Position numbers and translations under genes: made by a program. DNA of 64,000 bases. Source: Chitinophagaceae bacterium. GTDB lineage: Bacteria > Bacteroidota > Bacteroidia > Chitinophagales > Chitinophagaceae. Each line of letters opens with the position of its first letter. The stretch's first letter is position 1. Of the stretch, positions 1 to 8,325 are shown piece after piece. The stretch spans positions 1,471,152 to 1,535,151 of the forward strand of contig JADKKA010000022.1 in the NCBI GenBank assembly GCA_016720745.1. Direction: 5' to 3'. The notes under the pieces were generated by a model. That model was not told the origin of the DNA. It did not search any database and saw nothing but the letters and a program-made list of their open reading frames with translations.

Positions 1-1104
1 GGACATAACCGCGAGTACATGCGTTATCGTGCCCAGGGCGATCCGAATACTTATTATGACTTGTTAGATGTGATGAAAAATGTATTGGGCAAACCCAATA
101 TCAATGAGGAAACCGGAAGGGATGAAGGATTTGGGTCATTCCCGGTTGCCAAATTCAAAGTACCGGTTGATACCAGTATGGTAAGGAAGAATGGCACTGT
201 GAATGCAAATGACAGCGTATTATCGGAGCTTCGTTTTGATATTCCGGAGGATAAATTACAGGGCGGGCTGATCCGCAGTGATTTCATGATCCTGAATATC
301 ATTGCCACCAACAACTGGAAGCGCCCCATTTATTTCACTTCTCCTTATGGTGAACTGGGCTTTGGTCAATATCTCCGTAAGGACGGCTTATCCTATCGCC
401 TGGTACCGATTCAGTCAAAAGGTTCCCAGGAAGGCTGGCTGGTACACCGCACCCTGCGTGAAGTGGGATTGGGTGGCACACAGATTCGTGACAACAACGA
501 TCAGGTCATTTATAATAACCTCATGACCAAGTACCGTTTTGGTAATGCCCATCTCAAAGGCATGTACTTTGATGAGGAAAACAGAAGACATCTGCTCAAC
601 CTACGCTCACTCTATGGTGAAGCTGCCGGCAACCTGGCTGATGCAGGTAAAAAAGAGGAAGCGGGTAAACTGATTGACAAACTGGAAAGCGGTATCATAC
701 CAGAAAACCTCCCTTATGCAATGGTTAGCCGTTATGGTTCCCATAATCAGCAGGGCATGCTTTATCTGGAAGCCTGTTATAAAGCCGGCAAAAAAGAACT
801 GGCGGAAAAAGTGCGGCTGAGCCTGAGAAAAGATATGGAGCAACAGCGGAAATATTATATCTCCATGAACAAAGGCATTACACCAGATATCTCCCCGGCC
901 GGTGCCGATAATAATGATCCGATGTTCCGCTCCATGCTGATGGAATACCGGATCAACGAAGCCATGATGATCGTACTCGAGGAGCTGGAAAAGAAATACG
1001 CACCGGAAACCCTTACCAAGCAACCTACTACCGAAAACCCGGGGCAAACAGTAACCAATACTGCCAAACCGGATACTGCAGCTGTGAAGGACACGAACAA
1101 ATAA
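1..1104 (+). CDS. DUF2723 family membrane protein, C-terminal part (5' end outside window)
   Basis: The reading frame is open from the first base, so only about the last 367 residues are present. The visible part is soluble, with the phrase IIATNNWKRPIYFTSPY around residue 100, which recurs in the C-terminal extramembrane region of Bacteroidota DUF2723 proteins (a GT-C-like family annotated as glycosyltransferase family 117). Those proteins are usually about 1000 residues, with the membrane helices in the N-terminal half that is missing here. After a helical, TPR-like stretch the protein ends in a Thr/Pro/Lys-rich tail. Glycosyl or mannosyl transfer at the membrane is inferred from the family only. 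A clear hairpin terminator follows the stop codon. Confidence 0.75.
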   Translation, partial: GHNREYMRYRAQGDPNTYYDLLDVMKNVLGKPNINEETGRDEGFGSFPVAKFKVPVDTSMVRKNGTVNANDSVLSELRFDIPEDKLQGGLIRSDFMILNIIATNNWKRPIYFTSPYGELGFGQYLRKDGLSYRLVPIQSKGSQEGWLVHRTLREVGLGGTQIRDNNDQVIYNNLMTKYRFGNAHLKGMYFDEENRRHLLNLRSLYGEAAGNLADAGKKEEAGKLIDKLESGIIPENLPYAMVSRYGSHNQQGMLYLEACYKAGKKELAEKVRLSLRKDMEQQRKYYISMNKGITPDISPAGADNNDPMFRSMLMEYRINEAMMIVLEELEKKYAPETLTKQPTTENPGQTVTNTAKPDTAAVKDTNK

Positions 1105-1124
1105 TTCGCCTATTTACAAAAATT

Positions 1125-1153
1125 AAAACCCTCCACCCCGGAGGGTTTTTTTT
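1125..1153 (+). terminator. Rho-independent terminator after the DUF2723 gene
   Basis: The 10-bp stem AAAACCCTCC / GGAGGGTTTT with a 5-nt loop is followed by a run of T. It starts 21 bp after the upstream stop codon. Confidence 0.85.
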
Positions 1154-1263
1154 ATGACTTGTGTAATGAACCATCCTACCCTTTTAACTGTCATACATCT
1201 GTAAAGAGGTAACAATTTCAATCAACACCGCTCTGCCTCTTTTTATCGTAAATTACATGTCCA

Positions 1264-2361
1264 ATGCGTGGATTTCAGTTTACCCAATTTAACCCGGACG
1301 AGAACAGCAAAAGCCGTTTTGAGCAGATGCTGGACCTTTTTATGCAGTTGCTGACCTATACCAGCGGCGATTTAAACGAGGCCCTGCAATGGATGAATGA
1401 GCTGGATAAAAAATACCAGCTGACCGATGATGATTACGGCATGGGTGACTTTATTGATGAGTTGAAAGATAAAGGGTATATCTCCGGAGATAATGAAAAA
1501 GGTGAAATCAAAATCACCCCCAAAACAGAACAAGGAATCCGGAAAAGAAGTCTGGATGAAATCTTTGGCAAACTGAAAAAAACAAAACAGGGTGACCATA
1601 AAACCTTCAAACCCGGACAGGGAGATGAACTGAATCCCGAATCCAGACAATTTCAGTTTGGGGATATGCTGGAGCAGATTGATTTTACCGAAAGCATCCG
1701 TAATGCCCAGATCAATCATGGCATTGACAGTTTTCAGATGCGGGAAGAAGACCTGAGCATTCGTGAAACGGATTTCAAATCGCAGACCTCAACGGTATTG
1801 ATGATTGATATTTCCCATTCCATGATCCTCTATGGGGAAGACCGGATTACGCCTGCCAAAAAAGTGGCCATGGCCCTGAGTGAACTGATTCAGACCCGTT
1901 ACCCTAAGGATACACTGGATATTGTGGTTTTTGGTAATGATGCCTGGCCCATCGAAGTAAAAGACCTGCCCTATCTGCAAGTAGGTCCTTATCATACTAA
2001 TACTGTTGCAGGACTGGAGCTGGCCATGGATATCCTGCGGCGACGGAAAAATCCCAACAAGCAAATTTTCATGATCACGGACGGCAAACCAACCTGTTTG
2101 AAAATCGGCAAACGCTATTATAAAAACAGTTTCGGACTGGATCGCAAAGTAGTGAACCGTTGTCTCAACCTGGCTGCGCAATGCAAGAAATTAAAAATTC
2201 CCATTACTACTTTCATGATCGCCACCGATCCTTATTTGCAAAAGTTTGTACAGGAATTCACGGAAATGAATCATGGCAAGGCCTTCTTTGCTTCATTAGA
2301 TAAACTGGGGGCTTTTATATTCAGTGATTTTGAAAGCGGGAAGCGGAAGACGGTGTATTAA
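1264..2361 (+). CDS. VWA domain protein (chelatase-subunit-like), partner of the downstream AAA+ ATPase
   Basis: This 365-residue protein has no signal peptide or membrane helix. The N-terminal ~170 residues are charged and helical. The C-terminal ~190 residues form a von Willebrand A domain with the MIDAS sequence MIDISHSM (Asp182, Ser184, Ser186) and the second metal loop MITDGKPT near residue 270. VWA proteins of this kind work with MoxR or Mg-chelatase-type AAA+ ATPases as substrate adaptors. The next gene, 64 bp downstream on the same strand, is such an ATPase, so a two-protein complex is likely; the substrate is unknown. The ATG at 1264 is used because the ATG 7 bp upstream opens only a very short frame. 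Confidence 0.8.
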   Translation: MRGFQFTQFNPDENSKSRFEQMLDLFMQLLTYTSGDLNEALQWMNELDKKYQLTDDDYGMGDFIDELKDKGYISGDNEKGEIKITPKTEQGIRKRSLDEIFGKLKKTKQGDHKTFKPGQGDELNPESRQFQFGDMLEQIDFTESIRNAQINHGIDSFQMREEDLSIRETDFKSQTSTVLMIDISHSMILYGEDRITPAKKVAMALSELIQTRYPKDTLDIVVFGNDAWPIEVKDLPYLQVGPYHTNTVAGLELAMDILRRRKNPNKQIFMITDGKPTCLKIGKRYYKNSFGLDRKVVNRCLNLAAQCKKLKIPITTFMIATDPYLQKFVQEFTEMNHGKAFFASLDKLGAFIFSDFESGKRKTVY

Positions 2362-2366
2362 CCCCT

Positions 2367-2383
2367 GTCCCCTGAAGGGGGAC
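2367..2383. repeat. Short GC hairpin between VWA and AAA+ genes
   Basis: GTCCCC and GGGGAC flank a 5-nt loop. There is no T run, so it is unlikely to terminate transcription. It resembles the G/C-run hairpins scattered through this genome and may instead mark a processing or repeat site. Confidence 0.4.
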
Positions 2384-2425
2384 TTCAATCAAAGAACCCA
2401 ATTAATTGATTAGTCAACTTTAAAG

Positions 2426-3967
2426 ATGAAAGTAAATAACATAAAAACGCTCGGCGAATTAAAGAAAAGCGGCTATCGTCCCAGGAGCATCAAGGAAGAA
2501 ATCAGGGAGAACCTGATCGCCCGATTGCAACAAAAGGAACCAACCTTTTCCGGTATTATCGGATATGAGGATACAGTTATTCCGGATGTGGAAAGAGCCT
2601 TGCTGAGTAAACATAATATTCTTTTTCTCGGACTAAGGGGACAGGCCAAGACCCGGATGGCCCGGCAAATGACCGAATTGCTGGACGAATACATTCCATC
2701 GGTCAGAGGAAGTGATATCAATGATGATCCGCTGAATCCCATTTCCCGTTATGCCCAGGAAGAAATTGCCACCCATGGTGATGAAACACCGATTCACTGG
2801 ATCCATCGCAGTGAGCGTTATGGTGAAAAACTGGCTACTCCCGATGTAAGTGTGGCTGATCTGATCGGCGATATCGATCCCATCAAAGCCGCCAATCTCA
2901 AACTGAGTTTTGCAGATGAAAGAGTTATCCATTATGGCATCATCCCCAGAAGTAACCGGGGGATTTTTGTCATCAATGAACTTCCCGATCTGCAGGCAAG
3001 AATTCAGGTGGCGCTGTTTAATATACTGGAAGAAGGAGATGTACAGATACGTGGTTTCAAATTAAGATTACCGCTGGACATTCTTTTTGTATTCACTGCA
3101 AATCCGGAAGACTATACCAACCGGGGTTCGATTGTTACCCCGCTCAAGGACAGGATAGAAAGTCAGATCCTGACCCATTATCCTAAATCCCTGGAACAGG
3201 CATTGGAAATAACAGAACAAGAAGCGGTGATTGATAAAGACCAGCAGTCGAGGGTAGAGATCAGTGATCTGGTAAAAAGACTGATTGAACAGGTGGCATT
3301 CGAAGCGAGGAACAGTGAACTGGTAGATAAGAAAAGTGGCGTGAGCGCCCGTTTAACTATTTCTGCATTTGAAAATGCCATCAGTGCTGCTGAACGCAGG
3401 GCCATCATTAACCAGGAAAAAAGAACACAGGTATGGATCAGCGACCTGGCCGGTATCATTCCTTCGATTACAGGTAAAGTAGAACTGGTTTATGAAGGCG
3501 AACAGGAAGGTCCGTTTCAGGTGGCCATGAACCTGGTGGACAAAGCCATCCGCTCCCAGTTTACGCAGTTCTTTCCGAACCCGGAGCAAATGAAAAAAAG
3601 AAAAAAGACCGGAGATCCCCGCGGTGGTAAAACGACGGCAGAAGAAACAAAAGACGATAACCCTTACCGGCCCGTTACACAATGGTTTGACAAGGGCAAT
3701 CATCTCAATATTTCATTTGGCACATCTGATAAAGACAAACAAATCCTGCTCTATAAAGTAGACGGGCTCCATGCCGTGGTTAAAAAATATTATCCCGGAG
3801 TTAATGAGGAGCAGGCTGCGCTGCTGATGGAATTTGTATTACATGGACTGGCCTCCTACTCCCTGATCAGTAAGAAAATGTTTGAGAGCAAGGTGGAGTT
3901 TAAAGATCTTATGGGAAGTATGATGGATTTCGGAGAGAAGGATTTTGAATTTGATGAGGAAGCGTAA
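2426..3967 (+). CDS. AAA+ ATPase of the Mg-chelatase/MoxR type
   Basis: The protein has 513 residues. It carries an unusual Walker A, GLRGQAKT (residues 69-76), in which the usual Gly before Lys is Ala. The Walker B region reads FVINE (181-185), with Asn in place of the usual Asp. A sensor-1-like FTANPEDYTN and an Arg-finger-like LKDRIE follow near residues 222-240. The ~190-residue C-terminal part is helical with a Lys-rich linker near 390. The layout matches the stand-alone ATPases annotated as magnesium chelatase in Bacteroidota and Actinobacteria. No bacteriochlorophyll or cobalamin gene lies nearby, so a protein-remodelling role with the upstream VWA protein is more likely than metal chelation. 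Confidence 0.78.
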   Translation: MKVNNIKTLGELKKSGYRPRSIKEEIRENLIARLQQKEPTFSGIIGYEDTVIPDVERALLSKHNILFLGLRGQAKTRMARQMTELLDEYIPSVRGSDINDDPLNPISRYAQEEIATHGDETPIHWIHRSERYGEKLATPDVSVADLIGDIDPIKAANLKLSFADERVIHYGIIPRSNRGIFVINELPDLQARIQVALFNILEEGDVQIRGFKLRLPLDILFVFTANPEDYTNRGSIVTPLKDRIESQILTHYPKSLEQALEITEQEAVIDKDQQSRVEISDLVKRLIEQVAFEARNSELVDKKSGVSARLTISAFENAISAAERRAIINQEKRTQVWISDLAGIIPSITGKVELVYEGEQEGPFQVAMNLVDKAIRSQFTQFFPNPEQMKKRKKTGDPRGGKTTAEETKDDNPYRPVTQWFDKGNHLNISFGTSDKDKQILLYKVDGLHAVVKKYYPGVNEEQAALLMEFVLHGLASYSLISKKMFESKVEFKDLMGSMMDFGEKDFEFDEEA

Positions 3968-4382
3968 GAGGCAGGGTGGGCATTATTTTTTTCCCACAAA
4001 GACAGAAAGAACACAAAGGGAGTAATAAATCTCTCTCTGCGTAAACTCCCCGCTCTCTGCGGCTCAGCGGTGAATCTATCCCGCTAAGCACGCAAAGAGC
4101 GCAAAAAAATTATTCGCGTCCTTCCGTCTTTGCGCCTGCTTGCCGGTAGGCAGGGTTAAATCTCTCTCTGCGTAAACTCCCCGCTCTCTGCGACTCAGCT
4201 GTGAATCCATCCCGCCTAGCACGCAAAGTGCGCAAAGGAAATACACGCAAAGAGCGCTAAGAATACCTCTGCGAAAACTCCCCGCTCTCTGCGGCTCCGC
4301 GGTGAATCTCTCTCATTTTGTCCATAGGACTCTTCGAGCGCAGCAAAATCATTATCCGTAATACTAATTCATATAAATACAA
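3968..4382. repeat. Repeat-rich intergenic region with three copies of a ~50-bp phrase
   Basis: There is no plausible gene in this gap. A phrase reading roughly CTCTGCGTAAACTCCCCGCT followed by CTCTGCGGCTCAGCGGTGAATC occurs near 4030-4078, 4160-4208 and 4266-4308, with a few differences between copies. Between the copies are motifs such as CGCAAAGAGCGC and CACAAAGACAGAAAG. Related phrases recur at 52.3-52.7 kb. A small hairpin, CCTGC-N10-GCAGG, lies near 4137-4156. These look like members of dispersed non-coding repeat families rather than remnants of a gene. Confidence 0.75.
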
Positions 4383-4436
4383 AAGGCACAAAGCCACTAA
4401 GAATGTAAATCCCTTTTCTTAGTGCCTTTGTGCCTT
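4383..4436. repeat. Long imperfect inverted repeat (21-bp arms)
   Basis: The arms at 4383-4403 and 4416-4436 are complementary with a single mismatch around a 12-nt loop. It sits just past the end of the minus-strand barrel gene and could act as its terminator on that strand, although there is no strong T run. The sequence (AAGGCACAAAG...) belongs to the same phrase family as the gap to its left. Confidence 0.6.
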
Positions 4437-4460
4437 CGTGGCAATTATTCGTTCACCTAC

Positions 4461-4982
4461 TCAGAAACGATAACCAATACTGGCACCGCCTGAAGGAATA
4501 AATCCGTCTTTAATAAATGGGGTAAAAGCCACTCTCCAGGTAATTCCTTTTTTACCAAATGGCTGCTTCCTGAAACCAAGGCACAAGGTACCAGCCACCA
4601 GACTGCCATTGGATTGCGTATCACTAAATATATCAGATACGGAAGCGGAAACATAGGTAAATCCAGCGCCAACTTCCAGGTACTGACCTTTGGCTCCAGC
4701 CAGATAATTTACCTGAACAGGAATGGCAAAATAGCCATCACCGCTTACAGAAGCACCTCCGATACCGGCACGAAAACCAAAACCATTTTCGTACTTACCA
4801 AAGCGACCATCATAGTTGACACTGTAAATAATTCCGGGTCCACCAACTTCCAGGTACACCTGTGAAGCATTGGCAGTGGTTCTGCCTTCTTTCTCTACTC
4901 CCTGAGCAATAGTAGCAGAAGCCAGCGAGAGGGACAGGAGGATCATCATGAATCCTTTCATAGCGTATACTTTTTTACTCAT
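4461..4982 (-). CDS. Small outer-membrane beta-barrel-like protein
   Basis: About 173 residues starting at ATG 4982. An ATG at 4961 would give an equally good signal peptide (MKGFMMILLSLSLASATIAQ). After cleavage the chain has alternating polar/apolar short strands rich in Gly, Tyr and Phe, and ends in an aromatic residue (GYRF), as expected for a small 8-strand outer-membrane barrel. No specific family is recognised. It lies 56 bp downstream of murB on the same strand and may be co-transcribed with it. Confidence 0.6.
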   Translation of the reverse strand: MSKKVYAMKGFMMILLSLSLASATIAQGVEKEGRTTANASQVYLEVGGPGIIYSVNYDGRFGKYENGFGFRAGIGGASVSGDGYFAIPVQVNYLAGAKGQYLEVGAGFTYVSASVSDIFSDTQSNGSLVAGTLCLGFRKQPFGKKGITWRVAFTPFIKDGFIPSGGASIGYRF

Positions 4983-5038
4983 AACAAATTGGTTTAATAT
5001 CTGCAATATAGAATTTAAATTATTATTTCTTTCCGGGC

Positions 5039-6067
5039 TCAGAGAATATTAACTTCTCTTTCAAGCATTACACCGAATGTTGTTTTTACACTTTGTAATA
5101 TATCTTCACTCAACTGATAAATTGCTTCCCCTTTAGCACCACCATAATTCACCAGCACCAGGGCTTGCCGTTCATGACAACCCACTGATCCTCTGCGAAA
5201 ACCCTTCCAACTGATACCTGACTCAGGACCACAATGTTCAATCAGCCAACCGGCTGCCAGTTTAACATTTCCATTGGTCAAATGATAGGCAATAATAGAT
5301 GGATGTTCGGTCAATAATTGTTCATACTTGGCAACTGATACTTCCGGGTTTTTAAAAAAGCTGCCTGCATTGGCAATGACCATAGGATCGGGAAGTTTGC
5401 TGCGTCGGATATTGATGACAGCCTGCGATACCAGTTCCAGGCTCAGTTCTTTGACTCCCATTCTTTCCAGTTCTGCTTCAATGGCACCATAGCTTGTATT
5501 GAACCTTGGATGCTTACGCAAACGGTAGGTCACATTCAGGATCACAAACTGATCCCTGTATTTTTTTTTGAAGATACTTTCCCTGTATCCAAACTCGCAG
5601 TCCACATTCGTAAAAGTGACCTTTCTTTTTTCCCTGATATGAAAAGCTTCCAGGTCCCAGAAAATATCTTCGATCTCTACGCCATATGCCCCGATATTCT
5701 GCATCGGAGTGGCCCCCACATTTCCCGGAATTAAAGAAAGATTTTCCGCACCCGCCCAGCCTCGGCCAATACAGTATTGTACAAACTGGTGCCAGTTCTC
5801 GCCTGCACCGGCTCTTACGTATACATACTCATTGTCTTCATGTAATTCGGCGATGCCACTGATCTCATTTTTCAGTACCAGCCCGTTGAAGTCCTTTGTA
5901 AAAAGAAGATTGCTTCCACCTCCCAGTACCATTAACGGGCCAGGCAATGTCATGTCCAGTATTTCCTCCAGTTCTTCCTCCGTGCTGAATGGGGCAAAAT
6001 AACGGGCCAGGGCATCGATCCCAAAACTGTTATAAGGTTTTAATGAAATATTTTCCTGAATAGCCAC
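5039..6067 (-). CDS. murB: UDP-N-acetylenolpyruvoylglucosamine reductase MurB
   Basis: MurB is the FAD/NADPH enzyme that reduces UDP-GlcNAc-enolpyruvate to UDP-MurNAc in peptidoglycan synthesis. Visible family features are the N-terminal NSFGIDALARYF, the FAD loop VLGGGSNLLF, IPGNVGATPMQNIGAYG, the YRESIFK stretch and the catalytic-Ser segment NAGSFFKNP, giving a type I MurB of 342 residues. I start it at GTG 6067. A TTG at 6175 would add 36 Lys/Arg-rich residues foreign to the family, and that TTG lies inside a -7 promoter box (6173-6180), so the transcript should begin downstream of it. TTG 6073 is a close alternative start. Confidence 0.9.
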   Translation of the reverse strand: MAIQENISLKPYNSFGIDALARYFAPFSTEEELEEILDMTLPGPLMVLGGGSNLLFTKDFNGLVLKNEISGIAELHEDNEYVYVRAGAGENWHQFVQYCIGRGWAGAENLSLIPGNVGATPMQNIGAYGVEIEDIFWDLEAFHIREKRKVTFTNVDCEFGYRESIFKKKYRDQFVILNVTYRLRKHPRFNTSYGAIEAELERMGVKELSLELVSQAVINIRRSKLPDPMVIANAGSFFKNPEVSVAKYEQLLTEHPSIIAYHLTNGNVKLAAGWLIEHCGPESGISWKGFRRGSVGCHERQALVLVNYGGAKGEAIYQLSEDILQSVKTTFGVMLEREVNIL

Positions 6068-6172
6068 AAGCAAATGTCTGTTTTTCGGGGCATATTGAAC
6101 CAAACCGGGATCAATCAAATGTATTTTTTGTCCCCTTTTGCCGCCTTTTAAAGCCTCCCGGCGTCTCTTGTT

Positions 6173-6180
6173 CAAACATA
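6173..6180 (-). promoter_or_regulatory. -7 promoter box for murB
   Basis: On the minus strand this reads TATGTTTG, a full match to the Bacteroidota consensus TAnnTTTG. It predicts transcription start near 6165-6170, about 100 nt before the GTG chosen for murB. No convincing -33 TTTG was found at the usual spacing. Confidence 0.5.
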
Positions 6181-6234
6181 AACTTTCAGTAAATTCGCCG
6201 GATACCCGGTACCCCCGGCCTTAAATGAACCAAC

Positions 6235-7146
6235 ATGAAATTAATCCCCCTGTTTTTATCGATATTGATCAGCCTCGGCAGCAATGCACAACCCATGCCC
6301 CTGCCCTACCAGATTCAGCAGGTCCCTCTGCCTGAAGCCATGAATAAACAGGTCTGTATTTCCGGTATCAAATACATGGACGGAAAATTATACTTCGTCT
6401 CCGAACGATGCCCGATGATCCTTGTCACCGACCCGGCAACCGGTGCCATTACTCAAACCATTGCTACCAGCATTGGACAGGAATTTGAAATGGAAGGACT
6501 GACTTCTTATAAAAGCAAATTGTATTCCGTTTCAGAAGAACTGGTTGCTGTTTATGAAATAGATCCGGCTACCGGTCAAAGCAAACAATTGAGTACTTCT
6601 GTACCGCTTCCTCCCAAATCCAAAAGTGGTGATGGCATGGAAGGAATTGCCGCCAATGAAACCAATAACAAATTTTATATCCTGCGGGAAAGAAATGAAA
6701 ACATGACTTTCGCACAGATCTGGACATTTAGTATTGAACCCGGCAGCGAAGACAATAGCTTCAGTCTGAAATATGAATCCATGATTGAACTGCCTCTTCA
6801 AAATCCCCAATGGCGTTATTCTGATATCTGCTATGATAAAGAAAATGACAGGCTGCTTTGTCTGAAGTCTTATTCTAAAGGCAAACTTCGCCAGCAATTC
6901 ATTGAAGCAGTGGAAATCGACAAAAGCGGAAACCTGCTGAAAGAAACACTGAAAGACCTGAATGTGGAGCGTTTTTCTCAAATCTCCAATGAATACAAGG
7001 ACCAGGATTTCAGCATGAACCTGGAAGGGATCACCGTTGATAAAGATGGCAATATCTGGATCGTAAGCGATAACACTTCGGGTAAAGCGGCCTGTGACCA
7101 GCCTGCCAAAGAAAAGACGATATTACTGCAGCTGATTAAAAAATAG
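6235..7146 (+). CDS. Secreted SdiA-regulated/phytase-like beta-propeller protein
   Basis: The protein has 303 residues with a signal peptide (MKLIPLFLSILISLGSNAQ). The mature part contains repeated blades with the signature [G/L]EGI.....D/N..IW or LY....D, for example MEGLTSYKSKLYSVSE, MEGIAANETNNKFYILRE and LEGITVDKDGNIWIVSDN. This pattern is typical of the SdiA-regulated and phytase-like (esterase-like) propeller families. The enzymatic role is unknown; periplasmic or outer-membrane location is inferred. It is divergent from murB and 50 bp ahead of the Pr6Pr gene. Confidence 0.6.
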   Translation: MKLIPLFLSILISLGSNAQPMPLPYQIQQVPLPEAMNKQVCISGIKYMDGKLYFVSERCPMILVTDPATGAITQTIATSIGQEFEMEGLTSYKSKLYSVSEELVAVYEIDPATGQSKQLSTSVPLPPKSKSGDGMEGIAANETNNKFYILRERNENMTFAQIWTFSIEPGSEDNSFSLKYESMIELPLQNPQWRYSDICYDKENDRLLCLKSYSKGKLRQQFIEAVEIDKSGNLLKETLKDLNVERFSQISNEYKDQDFSMNLEGITVDKDGNIWIVSDNTSGKAACDQPAKEKTILLQLIKK

Positions 7147-7196
7147 AATCCCCTTTCTTTTTTCTAACAGGGCAAAATTCTTACATTGACAATACC

Positions 7197-7838
7197 ATGT
7201 TGTCGAAACAGCAAAACATCGCCCGGGTCATCCTAGCAGCCATCAGCTGGTTCGCTGTGTTCTTACAATTCCGCATCATGATCAATAGCGGTGAAGTAAC
7301 CGGTTTGTCAAAACCAATGCTGGCCGCCAATTTTTTCAGCTACTTTACCATTCTCAGTAATTTACTGGTTGCCATTAGCCTGAGTTATCAACTTAATTTT
7401 CCGCGTAGTAAGCCAGGACAGTTTTTCAGCAGCACCAGTGTTTCCACTGCTATTGCTGTTTACATTTTTATTGTTGGCCTGGTGTACAACCTCGTGTTAC
7501 GTAAAATCTGGTCACCTACCGGCTGGCAATTGGTGGCAGATAATCTATTGCATGTAGCAGTACCCCTTTTATATGTGCTGTACTGGTACTTTTTTGCCCA
7601 ACGGGAACCTTTAGGATGGAAGAGCCTGCTCAGCTGGCTTATTTTCCCCGCCCTTTATCTGTCTTATACATTGATCAGAGGCGCAGTAATCAACTGGTAT
7701 CCCTATCCCTTTGTAGATGCAGGGAACCTTGGTTATGTAAAAGTGGCGCTGAACTCCCTTGCTGTACTGGCGGCTATACTGATAACCGGATCTGTATTGC
7801 TGGTGATCAATAATCGGACAAAAGTTAAACAATCCTAA
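7197..7838 (+). CDS. Pr6Pr family integral membrane protein
   Basis: 213 residues with six to seven predicted hydrophobic helices. The segment AANFFSYFTILSNLLVAISL near residues 42-61 and the opening ILAAISWFAVFLQFRIMI match the Pr6Pr family of six-helix membrane proteins, whose function is not established. The gene follows the beta-propeller gene closely on the same strand. Confidence 0.72.
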   Translation: MLSKQQNIARVILAAISWFAVFLQFRIMINSGEVTGLSKPMLAANFFSYFTILSNLLVAISLSYQLNFPRSKPGQFFSSTSVSTAIAVYIFIVGLVYNLVLRKIWSPTGWQLVADNLLHVAVPLLYVLYWYFFAQREPLGWKSLLSWLIFPALYLSYTLIRGAVINWYPYPFVDAGNLGYVKVALNSLAVLAAILITGSVLLVINNRTKVKQS

Positions 7839-7889
7839 AACCAGGAAGCCAGTCAACCCTTTGGCATGGATTTCCGACTTGATGTGTAT

Positions 7890-8291
7890 ATGAAACCAAT
7901 TTTACTCTGCCTGCTGGCCCTTATCATCAAATCATCTGTCTTTGCCCAAAAAGTGGATAGCATTTATTTTAACCTGTATACAGACAGTTTAAAAAAAGGT
8001 CAGCACAATTATATCAATATGGATGGCAAACTCAGTAACGGTCGCTGGATGCCATTAACAGCCAAAGAAATTGAATTCAGTTCTAAAGAAGCAGCATTCC
8101 AGGGTAATGAACTGATCATCCCATTTGACTTCAAACCTGAAAAAGTTACAGTAAAAGCCGTATTAAAATCGAATCCTGCCGTTTGGAAAGAGATCAGCAT
8201 CTGGATCAAACAAAAACCAGACGGGCCCCTGCCCACCCAGGAGGAAATTCTAAGAGATTTGAAAAAAGACCAGAAGAACAAAAGAAACTGA
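7890..8291 (+). CDS. Exported hypothetical protein
   Basis: 133 residues from ATG 7890; the upstream in-frame ATG at 7866 would only add eight polar residues before the signal peptide MKPILLCLLALIIKSSVFAQ. The mature part is about 110 residues, beta-rich in the first two thirds with a Lys-rich C-terminus (KKDQKNKRN). No family is recognised. A bidirectional terminator follows directly. Confidence 0.6.
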   Translation: MKPILLCLLALIIKSSVFAQKVDSIYFNLYTDSLKKGQHNYINMDGKLSNGRWMPLTAKEIEFSSKEAAFQGNELIIPFDFKPEKVTVKAVLKSNPAVWKEISIWIKQKPDGPLPTQEEILRDLKKDQKNKRN

Positions 8292-8295
8292 TAAC

Positions 8296-8325
8296 AAAAA
8301 ACCCCGCGATGGCGGGGCTTTTTTA
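8296..8325. terminator. Bidirectional terminator between convergent genes
   Basis: ACCCCGC and GCGGGGCT flank a 4-nt loop, with an A run on the left and a T run on the right. It can terminate both the plus-strand exported-protein gene and the minus-strand transaldolase gene. Confidence 0.88.
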
